Source of the DNA: Photobacterium sp. JCM 19050
GTDB lineage: Bacteria; Pseudomonadota; Gammaproteobacteria; Enterobacterales; Vibrionaceae
Direction of reading: 5' to 3'
DNA length: 54,670 nucleotides
NCBI GenBank assembly: GCA_001310455.1
Contig: BAXG01000040.1
Span: 1 to 54,670, forward strand
A program made the position numbers and the translations under genes. This document shows positions 29,545-38,875 of the stretch, piece by piece. The notes under the pieces were generated by a model that was not told the DNA's origin, searched no databases, and saw only the letters and a program-made list of their open reading frames with translations. The first letter of the stretch is position 1. Every line of letters begins with the position of its first letter.

Positions 29545-31591
29545 ATGAGCAATGGAGCTGCGAAATTGCAAATTTGGAATTCTTTGCCGTTTAAGCATTC
29601 CACAGTGGTGTTAATGGTAACCCTGATTGTTGGGACCGTTTTGTCGTCGGTTTCGATTTATCGCGATTTTGGGACATTAAAAAACACGCTGGATCAGGAG
29701 CTTTACAATATCCTCGAGATGAACCGGTCTCAGGCGTTACTGGCTGTTTACCAAGTAAACAGCCAGCAGGCCAACAAACTGACCGAAGGGTTGCTACAGC
29801 ACCCGGCTCTGCGCGGTGCAACAGTGGTTGATGATTTCGGGGAAGTGCTTTCCAGTAACCAAAGGGAATCCGGGAATTACAATTCAATCACCCAATGGTT
29901 ATCGAGGCAGCTGTTTGCTGAAGAGCATACACTTTCGATTCATTTCCAAATCCCGCCCTTCCATCAATCCGAAGGGATGTTGCAAATCCTGGTGGACGAC
30001 AAATACGTTATCAATGAATTTGTGCAACGCTCTGCCACCAGGCTTTACCACGATCTTACCCACGCGATTATCGTTTCGTTGTTACTTCTTATTTTCTTCT
30101 ATAACTACCTGTCACGGCCGATAAAGAAGATAGTGAATTGGATTACCTCACTGTCGGGTGATGAAAAAACCGGCTTCCCTATGTGTATCCCTATCGTGCC
30201 AATGATGAACTTGGCAGGTTGGTAAACCAGTTTGCTGCGGTTTGGTCAGAGCGCATGTCTGCCCGGGATGAACTCTGGAAACAGGCAATATCCGATGAGC
30301 TGACAAAAGCGCCAAACCGCAGACATTTTCTGGATACAGTAAGAGACCGGGTTGCATCGAGTTACTTAGGCGATTACGACTTTGCCATCATGTATATCGA
30401 CCTCGACAGGTTCAAAGAGATCAATGATTCTCTGGGGCACCATTTCGGGGACATTCTGATTACTGAAGCCGCCATGCGCTTGAGCCGGGTTGCCGGTAAG
30501 AACATGCTGGCGAGAATTGGGGGCGACGAGTTCGGGCTGATTATTAACGGTCCCAAAGTCTCAAAATCTGAGTTGGATATGCTGGGTAACAAGCTTATCC
30601 GGTCGCTGGAAATGCCATTTCACATTCAGGAGCACGTTATTCACTTGTCTGGCAGTATCGGGATTGCGCGATGCCCTCAAGATGCGTGTGAAGTTGATGC
30701 GCTTCTTCAGCATGCCGATCAGGCGATGTATGCGGCCAAAAACGCAGGCCGGGGCAATTTCAAATTCTTCTCCAAGGATATGCAGCAATCTGTGATGGAA
30801 AAGCTCGCATTAACCGCGGCGCTTCGACAAGCATTGGTGAGGGGTGAATTTGAGCTGCTGTTTCAACCGATTATCGATTTGGAAAACTCCCGGGTTGTTA
30901 AAGCAGAGGTGTTATTGCGCTGGCATCATCCCGAGCTGGGTAACGTTCCACCCGCCAAATTTATACCGCTCGCCGAGGAAACGGGCCTGATTATTCCGAT
31001 TGGAGAATGGGTATTCCGAAAAGCCTGGTGCAGACAAAATACTGGCGTGAAGCCTATGGAATAGAGCTTCAGGTCAGCATCAATATGTCACCGATCCAGT
31101 TCCGGATGACCGACCAGCAGTTTGACAGCTGGCTTTCAATGATCGGTGAACTAAACCTGCCTGGTTCGGCGTTGAATATTGAGATCACAGAGGGGCTGTT
31201 GCTTGATGATTCTCCGGCGGTAACCAGCAAACTGCACCGTTTCCGTGAGAAGGGTGTTGCGATTTCCATTGATGATTTCGGCACCGGTTATTCGTCGCTG
31301 GCGTACTTGCGAAAGTTTGATATCGACTACCTGAAAATTGACCGTCAATTTATAAAGGGAATGCAAAATAACGAGGATGACATTGCGTTGTGCCAAGCCA
31401 TTATCAGCATGGCACACAGCTTGGGTATCGAGGTTATTGCTGAGGGAATCGAAAATGCCTCGCAGTTACGCCTGCTAAAGCAGGAGGACTGTGATATGGG
31501 ACAGGGCTTCTTCATTTCAGAAGCCGTAACTGCCGCTGAGTTTTCAGGAAACTTCTGGCGAGACGATTACCTTAACGACCGTCTGGCCTGA
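29545..31591 (+). CDS. Membrane GGDEF-EAL cyclic-di-GMP enzyme (two frameshifts)
   Basis: About 682 residues. Transmembrane helices lie near residues 19-39 and 170-189 with a periplasmic sensor between them. A HAMP-like linker precedes an intact GGDEF site (RIGGDEFGL), followed by an EAL domain. The signature is AEVLLRW, keeping the catalytic glutamate, and DDFGTGYSSLAYLRKF is intact, so both domains could be active in cyclic-di-GMP synthesis and breakdown. Breaks at about 30178 (TTCCCTATG) and 31025 (AAAAGCCTGG, lacking a C of GCCCTGG) are each repaired by one base. It converges with a second GGDEF/EAL gene. Confidence 0.88.
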
Positions 31592-31621
31592 CGCAAAGGG
31601 CAGCATCAAAAAAGGGCAGCA

Positions 31622-33579
31622 TCAAAGGCGTTTACTGGTTCGCACCTCCTGTACTGCAAAGCCCTGAAAGGCATCAATTCCCAGATCTGCCAACTGGCTT
31701 CTCTGCTCTGTACTTTCTATTCCCGTCGCGATAGTGATGATGCTGAGGTTCCCGGCTGTCCGGGTGATCGAAGCAAGCGCATCAGTCCGTTGGTTATCGT
31801 TCAGGTTGAGGGTAAATGCTGAATCCAGTTTGATGTAATCCGGTCTGAAGGTTTCCAGTTCTTCCGCTGAACTGAAATGGTGCTCGAAGTTATCGATGCC
31901 GTATCCAAACCCGAAATCGTGGATCATCCTGCACAGGCTCTGGGTGTTGTCAGGTTCCTTGATAAAGCTGATTTCCGGCAATTCGAATAGAATGCGATCA
32001 CGAAGCAGAGGTAGGTCCTCAGCTTTTGCTGTAACCAGCGTTTGAACCCTTGATCGGTCACGCTGGTATGCGTCAGATTTATCGTAATCGGGCCGGGGTA
32101 GCTTTCCTGGTTAAGGCGAAAAATAAACGTGCTGACGACCAGTTTGTCTACCTCAACAGCCAGCGGCGTTCCCGCGATGGCCGACATAAATTCCCGCGCA
32201 GTAAATGTCATCCCCTTTACGGATCATGGTGTAGATCTCAAAGTAGAGGGGGTTGGCATTGCGGCTTAAAGAGGGTTGCAGAGCAAAGTGGAAGCGGCGG
32301 TTTGAAATAGCTTCCTCGACAAGTTGTTGCCACTCTTTTTTGCCAGGGCATTTTGAATATGGGCACTTTCCAATACCAGCACCCGGTCAGGCATTCCCCG
32401 CGCTCTGGCCAATGCATTGTCAGCCTGGGCAAGCATGGTGGAAACATCGCCCATCGATTCATCCCGCATCACAATGGCCAGTGCACCTTTGGCATTGGAG
32501 GGATGCTCATCGGTGTCATATTCAATCTCATTGGCGGTGAACAACAGCAACCGACCCTGAGACTCCAAATCTTCCCGGCTTCCCAGCGTATCAACCAGCA
32601 TAAACTCAGAATGGCTGAGGCGGGCAATTATGGTTTCTTCACGAATATTCGCTTTCATTCGTTCAGCGAGCTTGGCGACCAATTTGTCAGCCTTTTCATA
32701 ATCCCGTTCGCTGTAGAGATCCCTAACCCTGTCAAACTGGAAAAGTGCGATTCCACCCCGTCTGGGGCCTTTTAGCCAACACTCCAACGTTGGGATCAAA
32801 AAACTTCGGTTTGCGAGGCCTGATACCGGATCCTGGTAGGCACGTTTTCTCAGCTTGTCGGCTTCTTGTGCATGTTGAAGGTGTAAGGTACGCAAATGGT
32901 CGCTGCTGGCGTTTATGGCATCAGCCATATCCTGAAGTTCATCCTCAGTGTCATTTATTGTGACCGGCGATGGCAGTGGCGTTTTCGTTTCAGCCAGATG
33001 ATTCAGGGCAAGCCGGAGCTTTTCAATGGAACCCAGGTTTTTTCGCTGGCTGTTTAGAAGCGGGAAAAGCAGGAATACACCCACCGCAGTCACCAGGATG
33101 AGGTGAAATAGCGCTTCTTCCCAGAGTGATGCAAGCACTTTGGATGTATTGAGTGAAAAAGTCAGTTCGCCCATTTTACCGTTGGCGACCATGAATTTTT
33201 CCTGATAAGTGCTGTTTGGCATCACCAGAGACGAAAACCAATCGGGAGCGTGGCTGCCAGTCTGGAGAGTGGTGCTGGCAAGGTAAATGTCCCTGTCATC
33301 GGGGAAGGTAATGGCGAGGCGATGCAGCTCTCCGGCAGAGAGCAGGGGATGGAACATGGCTTCCAACGCCTGGTAACCGGTACCGGGTGATATGCCATTT
33401 AAAACAGATATTGCGGTGTAAGAGATATGTTTTTGCGTGTTGGACAGCCAGTATTCGGCGGCTTTATGACTGAGATTTAATGTGGCAAACCAGCCGGTGA
33501 CTAAGAACAAAACCGTCACCAAAATGCTGGTGACGTGAAAGTGGCGAAATAGCATCTTTTCATTGTGGCTGTCGGTCAT
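31622..33579 (-). CDS. Degenerate GGDEF/EAL membrane protein, CsrD/LapD-like (three frame breaks)
   Basis: About 650 residues with two transmembrane helices around a periplasmic domain, then HAMP-like, GGDEF-like and EAL-like domains. The GGDEF site is replaced by LSHSEF, the EAL glutamate segment reads YFEIYTMIR, and the catalytic DDFG loop reads GIDNFEHHF. Both domains should therefore be enzymatically dead. This pattern occurs in CsrD, which steers Csr sRNA decay, and in LapD-type receptors. Breaks are at about 32345 (an A short in the AAAAAA run), 32215 and 32020. Confidence 0.75.
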
Positions 33580-33757
33580 CGATTACACCCTTAACATCTT
33601 TGTCCGTCGTGCCTGCCGGGTACGGTAAATTCAAATCACATGTACTTTTTATTATCGGTTACTCATAAATGTAGCGCAGGTTAGAGAGTTTGTGAGAAAG
33701 GCTGAAGCGCCGAAAAGCAAAAGCTATGGAAATGAACGCGCTTAAAACAGCGGTTTT

Positions 33758-33810
33758 TATACCCAAACCACCTCAAGGTGCAATTTTCAGCGAGAGGTGA
33801 TTTGGGTATA
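33758..33810 (+). repeat. Dispersed inverted repeat, copy A
   Basis: A 17-base left arm starting TATACCCAAACCACCTC (33758-33774) pairs with GAGGTGATTTGGGTATA (33794-33810), with one mismatch, around a 19-base centre AAGGTGCAATTTTCAGCGA. Related copies lie at 43406-43429 and 54597 onward. The rest of 33580-34014 contains no gene I can support. Confidence 0.75.
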
Positions 33811-34014
33811 GCCCTCTACGATTTCGGTAGATAACTAACTGATTTATTTGGCTGTTAATATTGCTGGCTTTACTTTAAATCCTTTTTAAAACAATGAGTT
33901 GAAGAAACAATTAAAAGCGCCGGGTAAATTGTCTCACCAGAGAGATAACTGCAAATTCCTGTCTATACTTCACAGTCCCTGCTTAATAAAACCTTTGTTG
34001 ATAAGGAATGTGAT

Positions 34015-34323
34015 ATGTCAGCCGTCCACCGCGATTTTGTTCTTGAGAATAATGCCCACCACCATGTCCATGTCGCTGTGATACCCAATGGGACGCTTGA
34101 GGTAGACATAGAAGAAAGTCGGGAGCACTTTTGTGCCGATTTAGATGAGATTGCGTTTGAAGAAAATGGCGACGTTACATGGTTGATTTGTGTTGAAAGC
34201 CCAAAGCAATGTGAAAAAAGCAGATGGAAAATTCCCATGTGCCAAAAGGATGCATTTGATCTCGCGCATTTGATTGACGACGCGGAAGACGATTTGGAAA
34301 TCCTGATGCGCGATTTGGTTTGA
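34015..34323 (+). CDS. Hypothetical acidic cytoplasmic protein, 102 aa
   Basis: No family recognised. It begins MSAVHRDFVLENNAHHHVHV, with a histidine-rich stretch, then is strongly acidic (DAEDDLEILMRDL at the end). Three cysteines occur (HFCAD, LICVE, KQCEK) plus MCQK. The ATG has AAGGAATGTGAT upstream. No signal peptide or membrane helix. It stands alone between the repeat copy and the tyrP leader. Confidence 0.6.
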   Translation: MSAVHRDFVLENNAHHHVHVAVIPNGTLEVDIEESREHFCADLDEIAFEENGDVTWLICVESPKQCEKSRWKIPMCQKDAFDLAHLIDDAEDDLEILMRDLV

Positions 34324-34357
34324 GATAAAATGTAAAAAGTTAGTTAAGTAATATTTA

Positions 34358-34385
34358 ATATGGCATTAATTCATTAGTGCCATAT
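34358..34385. repeat. Near-perfect 13-base inverted repeat after the hypothetical gene
   Basis: ATATGGCATTAAT (34358-34370) and ATTAGTGCCATAT (34373-34385) pair with one wobble around a 2-base loop. Placed 35 bases after the stop, it may act as a terminator, but no U run follows. Confidence 0.45.
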
Positions 34386-34744
34386 AAGTGACCAAAAAAC
34401 AATCACTTTACCATTCCAATTACCTTTCTGGTGATTTACCATGTCTTCGAACCGAACACCATTTAGCGGTAATGGGATGCGGCAGTGATGAACTGTGGAG
34501 TTTGCTTCGAACCCAAGTGAAACAGGGAGCTGACTGCGTTAAGAAACCGCCACGGAACAGGTTGAAGGGGCGTGTAAACATCCGCCGAAAACAGGGTGGG
34601 TGTGTCTCTGTCCAGCATATTTCTATCCGGTCTTTTCATAAGATGAAGTATTGCCTGCCTCTTTTTCCTGTTCTTTAAACGCCGGTTTTCTGCCGGCAGC
34701 CCGAGATATGAATCGAAAAAACACAAAATAAAGAGGTATTCACC
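34386..34744 (+). promoter_or_regulatory. Long tyrP upstream/leader region
   Basis: 359 bases before tyrP. An in-frame stretch opens here (GTG 34388, starting TKKQSLYHSNYLSG, with two early tyrosines) but lacks an obvious ribosome-binding site. The sequence has several small potential stems such as CAGTGATGAACTG (about 34482) and GCCGG-N7-CCGGC (about 34682). I did not find a clear TyrR box (TGTAAA-N6-TTTACA). It may be an untranslated regulatory leader. Confidence 0.35.
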
Positions 34745-35902
34745 GTGAACCTTAAACTTGTCGGAAGCTCCCTGATCGTTGCGGGGACGGCTTTGGGGGC
34801 GGGTATGCTCGCCATTCCAATGGTCCTTGCCCAGTTTGGCCTCATATGGGGCACGCTTCTTATGCTTTTCATTTGGGTTGGAACCACCTATGCCGCGCTG
34901 TTGCTTCTGGAAGCCAGCTGTAAAGTGGGTGGCGGAGCAAGCATGAATGCAATCGCTCGGGTAACACTGGGTAAAAGCGGTCAACTTGTTACTAATGGTC
35001 TTCTCTATGCGTTACTGATTTGCCTTTTGATGGCTTATATCATCGGTGCCGGTGATCTGGTGCAAAAGGTATCTGCAAACGCCGGATTCAAACTTTCTAC
35101 GCTTTCCAGCCAGGTGGGTTTTACACTCATTGCCGGCCTGATTGTTTCAATGGGCACCGCGGTCGTTGATAAGCTCAACCGCTTACTGTTTGCCGGAATG
35201 GTTGTGGCATTGGTTCTGACACTGATGGCGCTGGTACCTAACATGTCACTGGTAAATCTCGCAGACCACGTCAGCAACGATAAAGTCGCCCTGATTAAAA
35301 CCAGCTCAGTGCTTTTCACCAGTTTTGCGTTTATGGTCGTGATCCCGTCTTTGGTGACTTATAACAAAGAAGCCAGCAAGTCACAGCTTCGCAATATGAT
35401 TATCCTAGGCTCTGTGATTCCTCTGGTCTGTTATCTGCTGTGGTTGTATGCCGCTGTGGGTAACCTTTCTTCTGATCAACTGGTTCAGTTTGCCAGTGTT
35501 TCAGAGTTAATTGCTGCGCTTGGTACAAAGTACGCAGGAATGGAGTTGATTCTCTCAATCTTTACCGGTCTTGCCTTGCTGACTTCTTTCCTGGGTGTTG
35601 CCATGGCACTGTATGACCAAAATGCGGATATCTTTAAAGTCAGTCGCCCGGTACTGTTTGTGATTACCTTTATATTGCCACTGTTGGGTGCAGTCATTGC
35701 GCCTGAGCAATTCCTGGCAGTGCTTGGCTATGCGGGGATTATTCTTGTTTTCCTGGCAGTGTTTGTCCCGATGGCGATGACGCTCAAGGTCAGGAAAATG
35801 GAAACGGCGCTGGTGGAAGCCTATGAAGCAGGTGGCGGTGCCATGGCGATGAGCCTGAGCTTTGTATTTGGCTGTTTTCTGCTGCTGGCTCAGGTGATTT
35901 AA
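34745..35902 (+). CDS. tyrP: Tyrosine-specific aromatic amino-acid permease TyrP
   Basis: 385 residues with eleven membrane segments, HAAAP family. Family blocks: GSSLIVAGTALGAGMLAIPM, GAGDLVQKVS, VVDKLNRLLFAGMV, and SVLFTSFAFMVVIPSLVTYN. The size and motifs fit TyrP, a proton-driven importer of tyrosine, better than Mtr, but tryptophan cannot be excluded. The start is a GTG with AAAGAGG upstream. It has its own terminator downstream and a long leader upstream. Confidence 0.85.
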   Translation: MNLKLVGSSLIVAGTALGAGMLAIPMVLAQFGLIWGTLLMLFIWVGTTYAALLLLEASCKVGGGASMNAIARVTLGKSGQLVTNGLLYALLICLLMAYIIGAGDLVQKVSANAGFKLSTLSSQVGFTLIAGLIVSMGTAVVDKLNRLLFAGMVVALVLTLMALVPNMSLVNLADHVSNDKVALIKTSSVLFTSFAFMVVIPSLVTYNKEASKSQLRNMIILGSVIPLVCYLLWLYAAVGNLSSDQLVQFASVSELIAALGTKYAGMELILSIFTGLALLTSFLGVAMALYDQNADIFKVSRPVLFVITFILPLLGAVIAPEQFLAVLGYAGIILVFLAVFVPMAMTLKVRKMETALVEAYEAGGGAMAMSLSFVFGCFLLLAQVI

Positions 35903-35950
35903 AGATGTAAAAAGACCAGACTTTAGGATAATGAGTCTGATTGGTTTAAG

Positions 35951-35978
35951 AGCCTCGGGGTTGACCCGGGGCTTTTTT
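35951..35978 (+). terminator. Rho-independent terminator of tyrP
   Basis: GCCTCGGG (35952-35959) pairs with CCCGGGGC (35965-35972), with one wobble, followed by six T. Confidence 0.9.
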
Positions 35979-36001
35979 ACGCCTGAAGAAATAGCGGATA
36001 T

Positions 36002-36240
36002 AAAAACAGGCATTACTGCGGGCAGCAATGCCTGATCAAGATGATCGCAAATGGTTAGCGATTAAATGGTCGAAATGACAAGGGGAACCGAACCCTTGGC
36101 ATTTCCTGGTGCATTCGATTTTCGAACCGTTGAACACACCATACTCGAAGGAGCGAGTATATGAACCGTAACTTGCCGTTACGCCGCGAATCATACAAAG
36201 AATCGACACGACTCACCATAGTTGTCTGATTCTTGCCGAT
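36002..36240 (-). ncRNA. Candidate structured RNA on the minus strand
   Basis: The spacer between tyrP and the 36410 gene is packed with stems: 36198-36234 (AAGAATC/GATTCTT with inner pairs), 36141-36160 (ATACTCG/CGAGTAT), 36114-36126, 36072-36105 (GAAATG-A-CAAGGG pairing CCCTTG-G-CATTTC), 36034-36046, and 36007-36034. The last is 8 base pairs (CAGGCATT/AATGCCTG) followed on the minus strand by TTTTTA, a Rho-independent terminator. No minus-strand gene exists for it to serve, which suggests a small RNA. It matches no RNA family I know. The remaining spacer up to 36409 carries a -35/-10-like A/T-rich stretch. Confidence 0.4.
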
Positions 36241-36409
36241 AATCTTGCGTGTAAATGCTAGTTTACAGTTTAAATATGCTGCTCCGAATCACCTCAACCA
36301 ACTAAAAACTCCCTTTATTGAACATCTTGAGGAGGCCTTGGTTTAAGCTATTCTTTTCACATATACCGCATTATTATGCTGACTGAAAATAACAAACAGG
36401 CTATGCCCT

Positions 36410-36727
36410 ATGGATCTGAAACTTAAAGTGCTTTGCCGGTTGGAACCCGGATGTTTGGGCCCGAATGGACTGAATTATATCGAGGCCTTTTGTGGTGTTG
36501 CGCAAAGCCCGATTCAAAGTTTGCTGGCGGATAAAATTGAGTGGGAACTGACGCCGCGCTACGACAAATCCCAGCCGGAATTTGATTACTTCCTGGCGAA
36601 CAAACTTCTTACTGAAGAGCAGGCCAATAAATACCTTTCCGCCATGGAGCTCTGCCAGGATGATGTTGAGGAGCTGTTTAATGAACGGCTGACGGGCTAT
36701 ATCACGCAGTTTATGGAAAGAGTTTGA
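36410..36727 (+). CDS. Conserved hypothetical protein, 105 aa
   Basis: Family not recognised. Cytoplasmic, with three cysteines in its first third (VLCRLE, PGCLGP, AFCGVA), and a helical C-terminus (LTEEQANKYLSAMELCQDDVEELFNERL). The ATG at 36410 is the only reasonable start in this frame. It ends just before a terminator shared with yidA. Confidence 0.6.
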   Translation: MDLKLKVLCRLEPGCLGPNGLNYIEAFCGVAQSPIQSLLADKIEWELTPRYDKSQPEFDYFLANKLLTEEQANKYLSAMELCQDDVEELFNERLTGYITQFMERV

Positions 36728-36738
36728 GGGAGTCAGTC

Positions 36739-36775
36739 AAAAAAGCCTTCCGGTTTACACAAGGAAGGGCTTTTT
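36739..36775. terminator. Bidirectional terminator between the 36410 gene and the YidA-like gene
   Basis: AAAAAGCCTTCC pairs with GGAAGGGCTTTTT with one bulged base around an 11-base loop. A-rich on the left and T-rich on the right, it can work on both strands between these convergent genes. Confidence 0.85.
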
Positions 36776-36792
36776 GTTTTGTGCAGTCTGAA

Positions 36793-37602
36793 TCAGGCGT
36801 TCAGAACAAATTTTTCGATCGCCTGAGCCACGCCGTCGTTGGCGTTGGTGTCAGTGACATAATCTGCGATGGCTTTCGTTGCGTCATCTGCGTTGCCCAT
36901 TGCAATGCCAAGGCCTGCCCACTCAATCATATGGTGGTCATTACCCGCATCACCCATGCAAATTACTTCTTGCTGTTTGATGCCGAGGTGTTCAGCGAGA
37001 GAGGAAACACCGGCAGCCTTGTGGCTGTTTTTGTTCATGATTTCCAGGAAGAAGGGTGCGCTGCGTACCACGGTGTATTGTTCGTAAAGGAAGGCCGGCA
37101 GGGCATCAACGGCTTTTTGCAGGATCTCCGGCGGGTCAATCAGCATTACTTTCATGACCACTTCGTCATCTTCCAGTTCATTGAAGTCAATTTCGGTAAT
37201 TGTCAGTTTGTTGATAACCGCTTCATGCTCAGTGTAGTGATTGTTTTTTGGGGTAATCAGACCGAGGCGTGTGGTGAAAGCATGTACGTTCACCCGGAGA
37301 TCATTGGCCAGAGAAGCAATATTTTTAGCATCTTTGCCGGTCAGCAACTGGCTGCGAACAGTTTCGCCGGTTTTTGCACAGACCACCATGCCGCCGTTGT
37401 AGCAAACCGCGAAATCCTTGTCCGAATTGAAACCCAGTTCTTCGATATAGTGGGTCATTCCTTCCAGCGGTCGGCCGCTTGCCAGCGCAACGGTAACACC
37501 TTTCGCGCGCGCATCTGTGATTGCCTGTTTGGTACGGGCTGAAATGGAACCGTCTGGTGACAGCAGGGTGCCGTCCATATCGAGTGCGATGAGTTTGTAC
37601 AT
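36793..37602 (-). CDS. yidA: HAD-superfamily sugar phosphatase, YidA/Cof type
   Basis: 269 residues from ATG 37602 (MYKLIALDMDGTLLSPDG). HAD motif I is DMDGTL with the nucleophile aspartate; motif II is ALASGRP; the C-terminal motifs are NSHKAAG and CMGDAGNDHHMIEWAG. The Cof C2 cap lies between. YidA hydrolyses sugar phosphates and related phosphomonoesters. An upstream in-frame start at 37662 would add 20 residues without family support. Confidence 0.85.
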   Translation of the reverse strand: MYKLIALDMDGTLLSPDGSISARTKQAITDARAKGVTVALASGRPLEGMTHYIEELGFNSDKDFAVCYNGGMVVCAKTGETVRSQLLTGKDAKNIASLANDLRVNVHAFTTRLGLITPKNNHYTEHEAVINKLTITEIDFNELEDDEVVMKVMLIDPPEILQKAVDALPAFLYEQYTVVRSAPFFLEIMNKNSHKAAGVSSLAEHLGIKQQEVICMGDAGNDHHMIEWAGLGIAMGNADDATKAIADYVTDTNANDGVAQAIEKFVLNA

Positions 37603-37722
37603 GTTTGCCACTTTCAAAAAGGGGGAAAGCGGCAGTGTAATGAAAAGCTGGCAATCAACCAATGTACTTGGGGTGACTTTTACTTTTATTTAATTAGCCG
37701 TTTACCTAATTGAAATGATTGG

Positions 37723-38614
37723 TCAGGGGTGAAGTTGTTCCAGAAGATAAGCCTTGAGGCTTTTAGCCGCGGCTGATGCCTTGCCTTCCGGATGGTAATA
37801 CAGGTTCAGGCTCCAGTCGCTGGTACCGAAATCTGGCAGGAGGGCAACAATCTCCCGTTAGCCAGGGCATTCTGGAGCAAAAACGCAGGGAGGTAACCGA
37901 TACCGGCACCGTATTTCACGCCTTGCAGCAACAAGTCGCTGTCAGCAACTTCCAGGGTTTTGGGCACTTTGATGATTTCTGTTTCACCGTCCCGGTTAAA
38001 AATCCACTCATTTCCTCCGGTCAGGGTTGCAGCGAAAAGGCAGCGGTGACGAAGCAGGTCAGCGGGTTGATCCGGCTCTCCATAGTTTTTGACGTATTCC
38101 GGAGAAGCGACGACGATAAAGGGGCTGCGCATCAGCTCGCGGCGAACAAGGTGAAGATCTTTTTCCCGGTAGCCTGGTAGCGGGCAACGGCAGATATAAC
38201 AAGATCGCTGTCGGCTGCATAATCCAGCGCATATGATGTCACTGTTAAACTCGCCGTGACGCCCGGGTTTCCTTCCAGGTACCGTGACAGCGGCTCCATC
38301 AGAAGGTGGTTGGCGTATGCCGGTGTCACCGCAATGTTGAGGTGTCCTTTATCATGCTTGAGGAAGCCAAACATTTCCTCGGTCAGCCGTTCGGCACTTG
38401 CCAGCAGCGGAGAGAACTCATCAAACAGCTTTTGCCCAGCGGGTGTCGGGGTGAGCAGCCTGTTGCTGCGCCGGTATAGCTCCATACCAAAATGCTGCTC
38501 CAGATCCTGAAGCCAACGGCTGCCCGCAGAAACAGAAATATCCTGCTTCCTGGCAGCAGAAGAGATGGAACCGGCTTTTACTACTTCAACGAAAAAAGCC
38601 ATTTTATCCAGCAT
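37723..38614 (-). CDS. LysR-family transcriptional regulator (two frameshifts)
   Basis: About 297 residues. N-terminal winged helix: MLDKMAFFVEVVKAGSISSAARKQDISVS with RWLQDLEQHFGMELYRR. The effector domain includes FIVVASPEYVKNYGEPDQPADL and GVKYGAGIGYLPAFLL. The frame shifts at about 38145 (an A short in the AAAAA run) and at about 37858 (AACGGGAGATT for AACGGGGAGATT); the true end is the TGA at 37723-37725, after YLLEQLHP. It is divergent from the pRiA4b gene; no target is apparent nearby. Confidence 0.85.
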
Positions 38615-38875
38615 GTTGATTTACCTGTCCGGGTCGAGAGTGCCCCATTTTCCCCGCCAGTGAATCAGAGCTCAATAACAGGGGTATTTTTATGTGCGCT
38701 CAGACCGGTTTGTCTACTGTCAAAAAGCATTTTCATGCTGTCTGGAAACCGTGCTCCAACAATGAGAGAAGATAAGCATTTTTAACCTTGTTACTGAGAG
38801 TTGAGACGGAACACCGTTGGGTGTCATCCGGTGGAATGATAAAGTAACTTCATCATCGTTCAGGGAAGGTCGTAT

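Noticed and set aside
36061..36180. Possible tRNA or tmRNA end, suggested by GGGTTCGGTTCCC and ACCA-like strings
   Set aside because: The T-arm has a mismatch, no matching acceptor stem, D-arm or anticodon arm is present, and the CCA is out of place on both strands.
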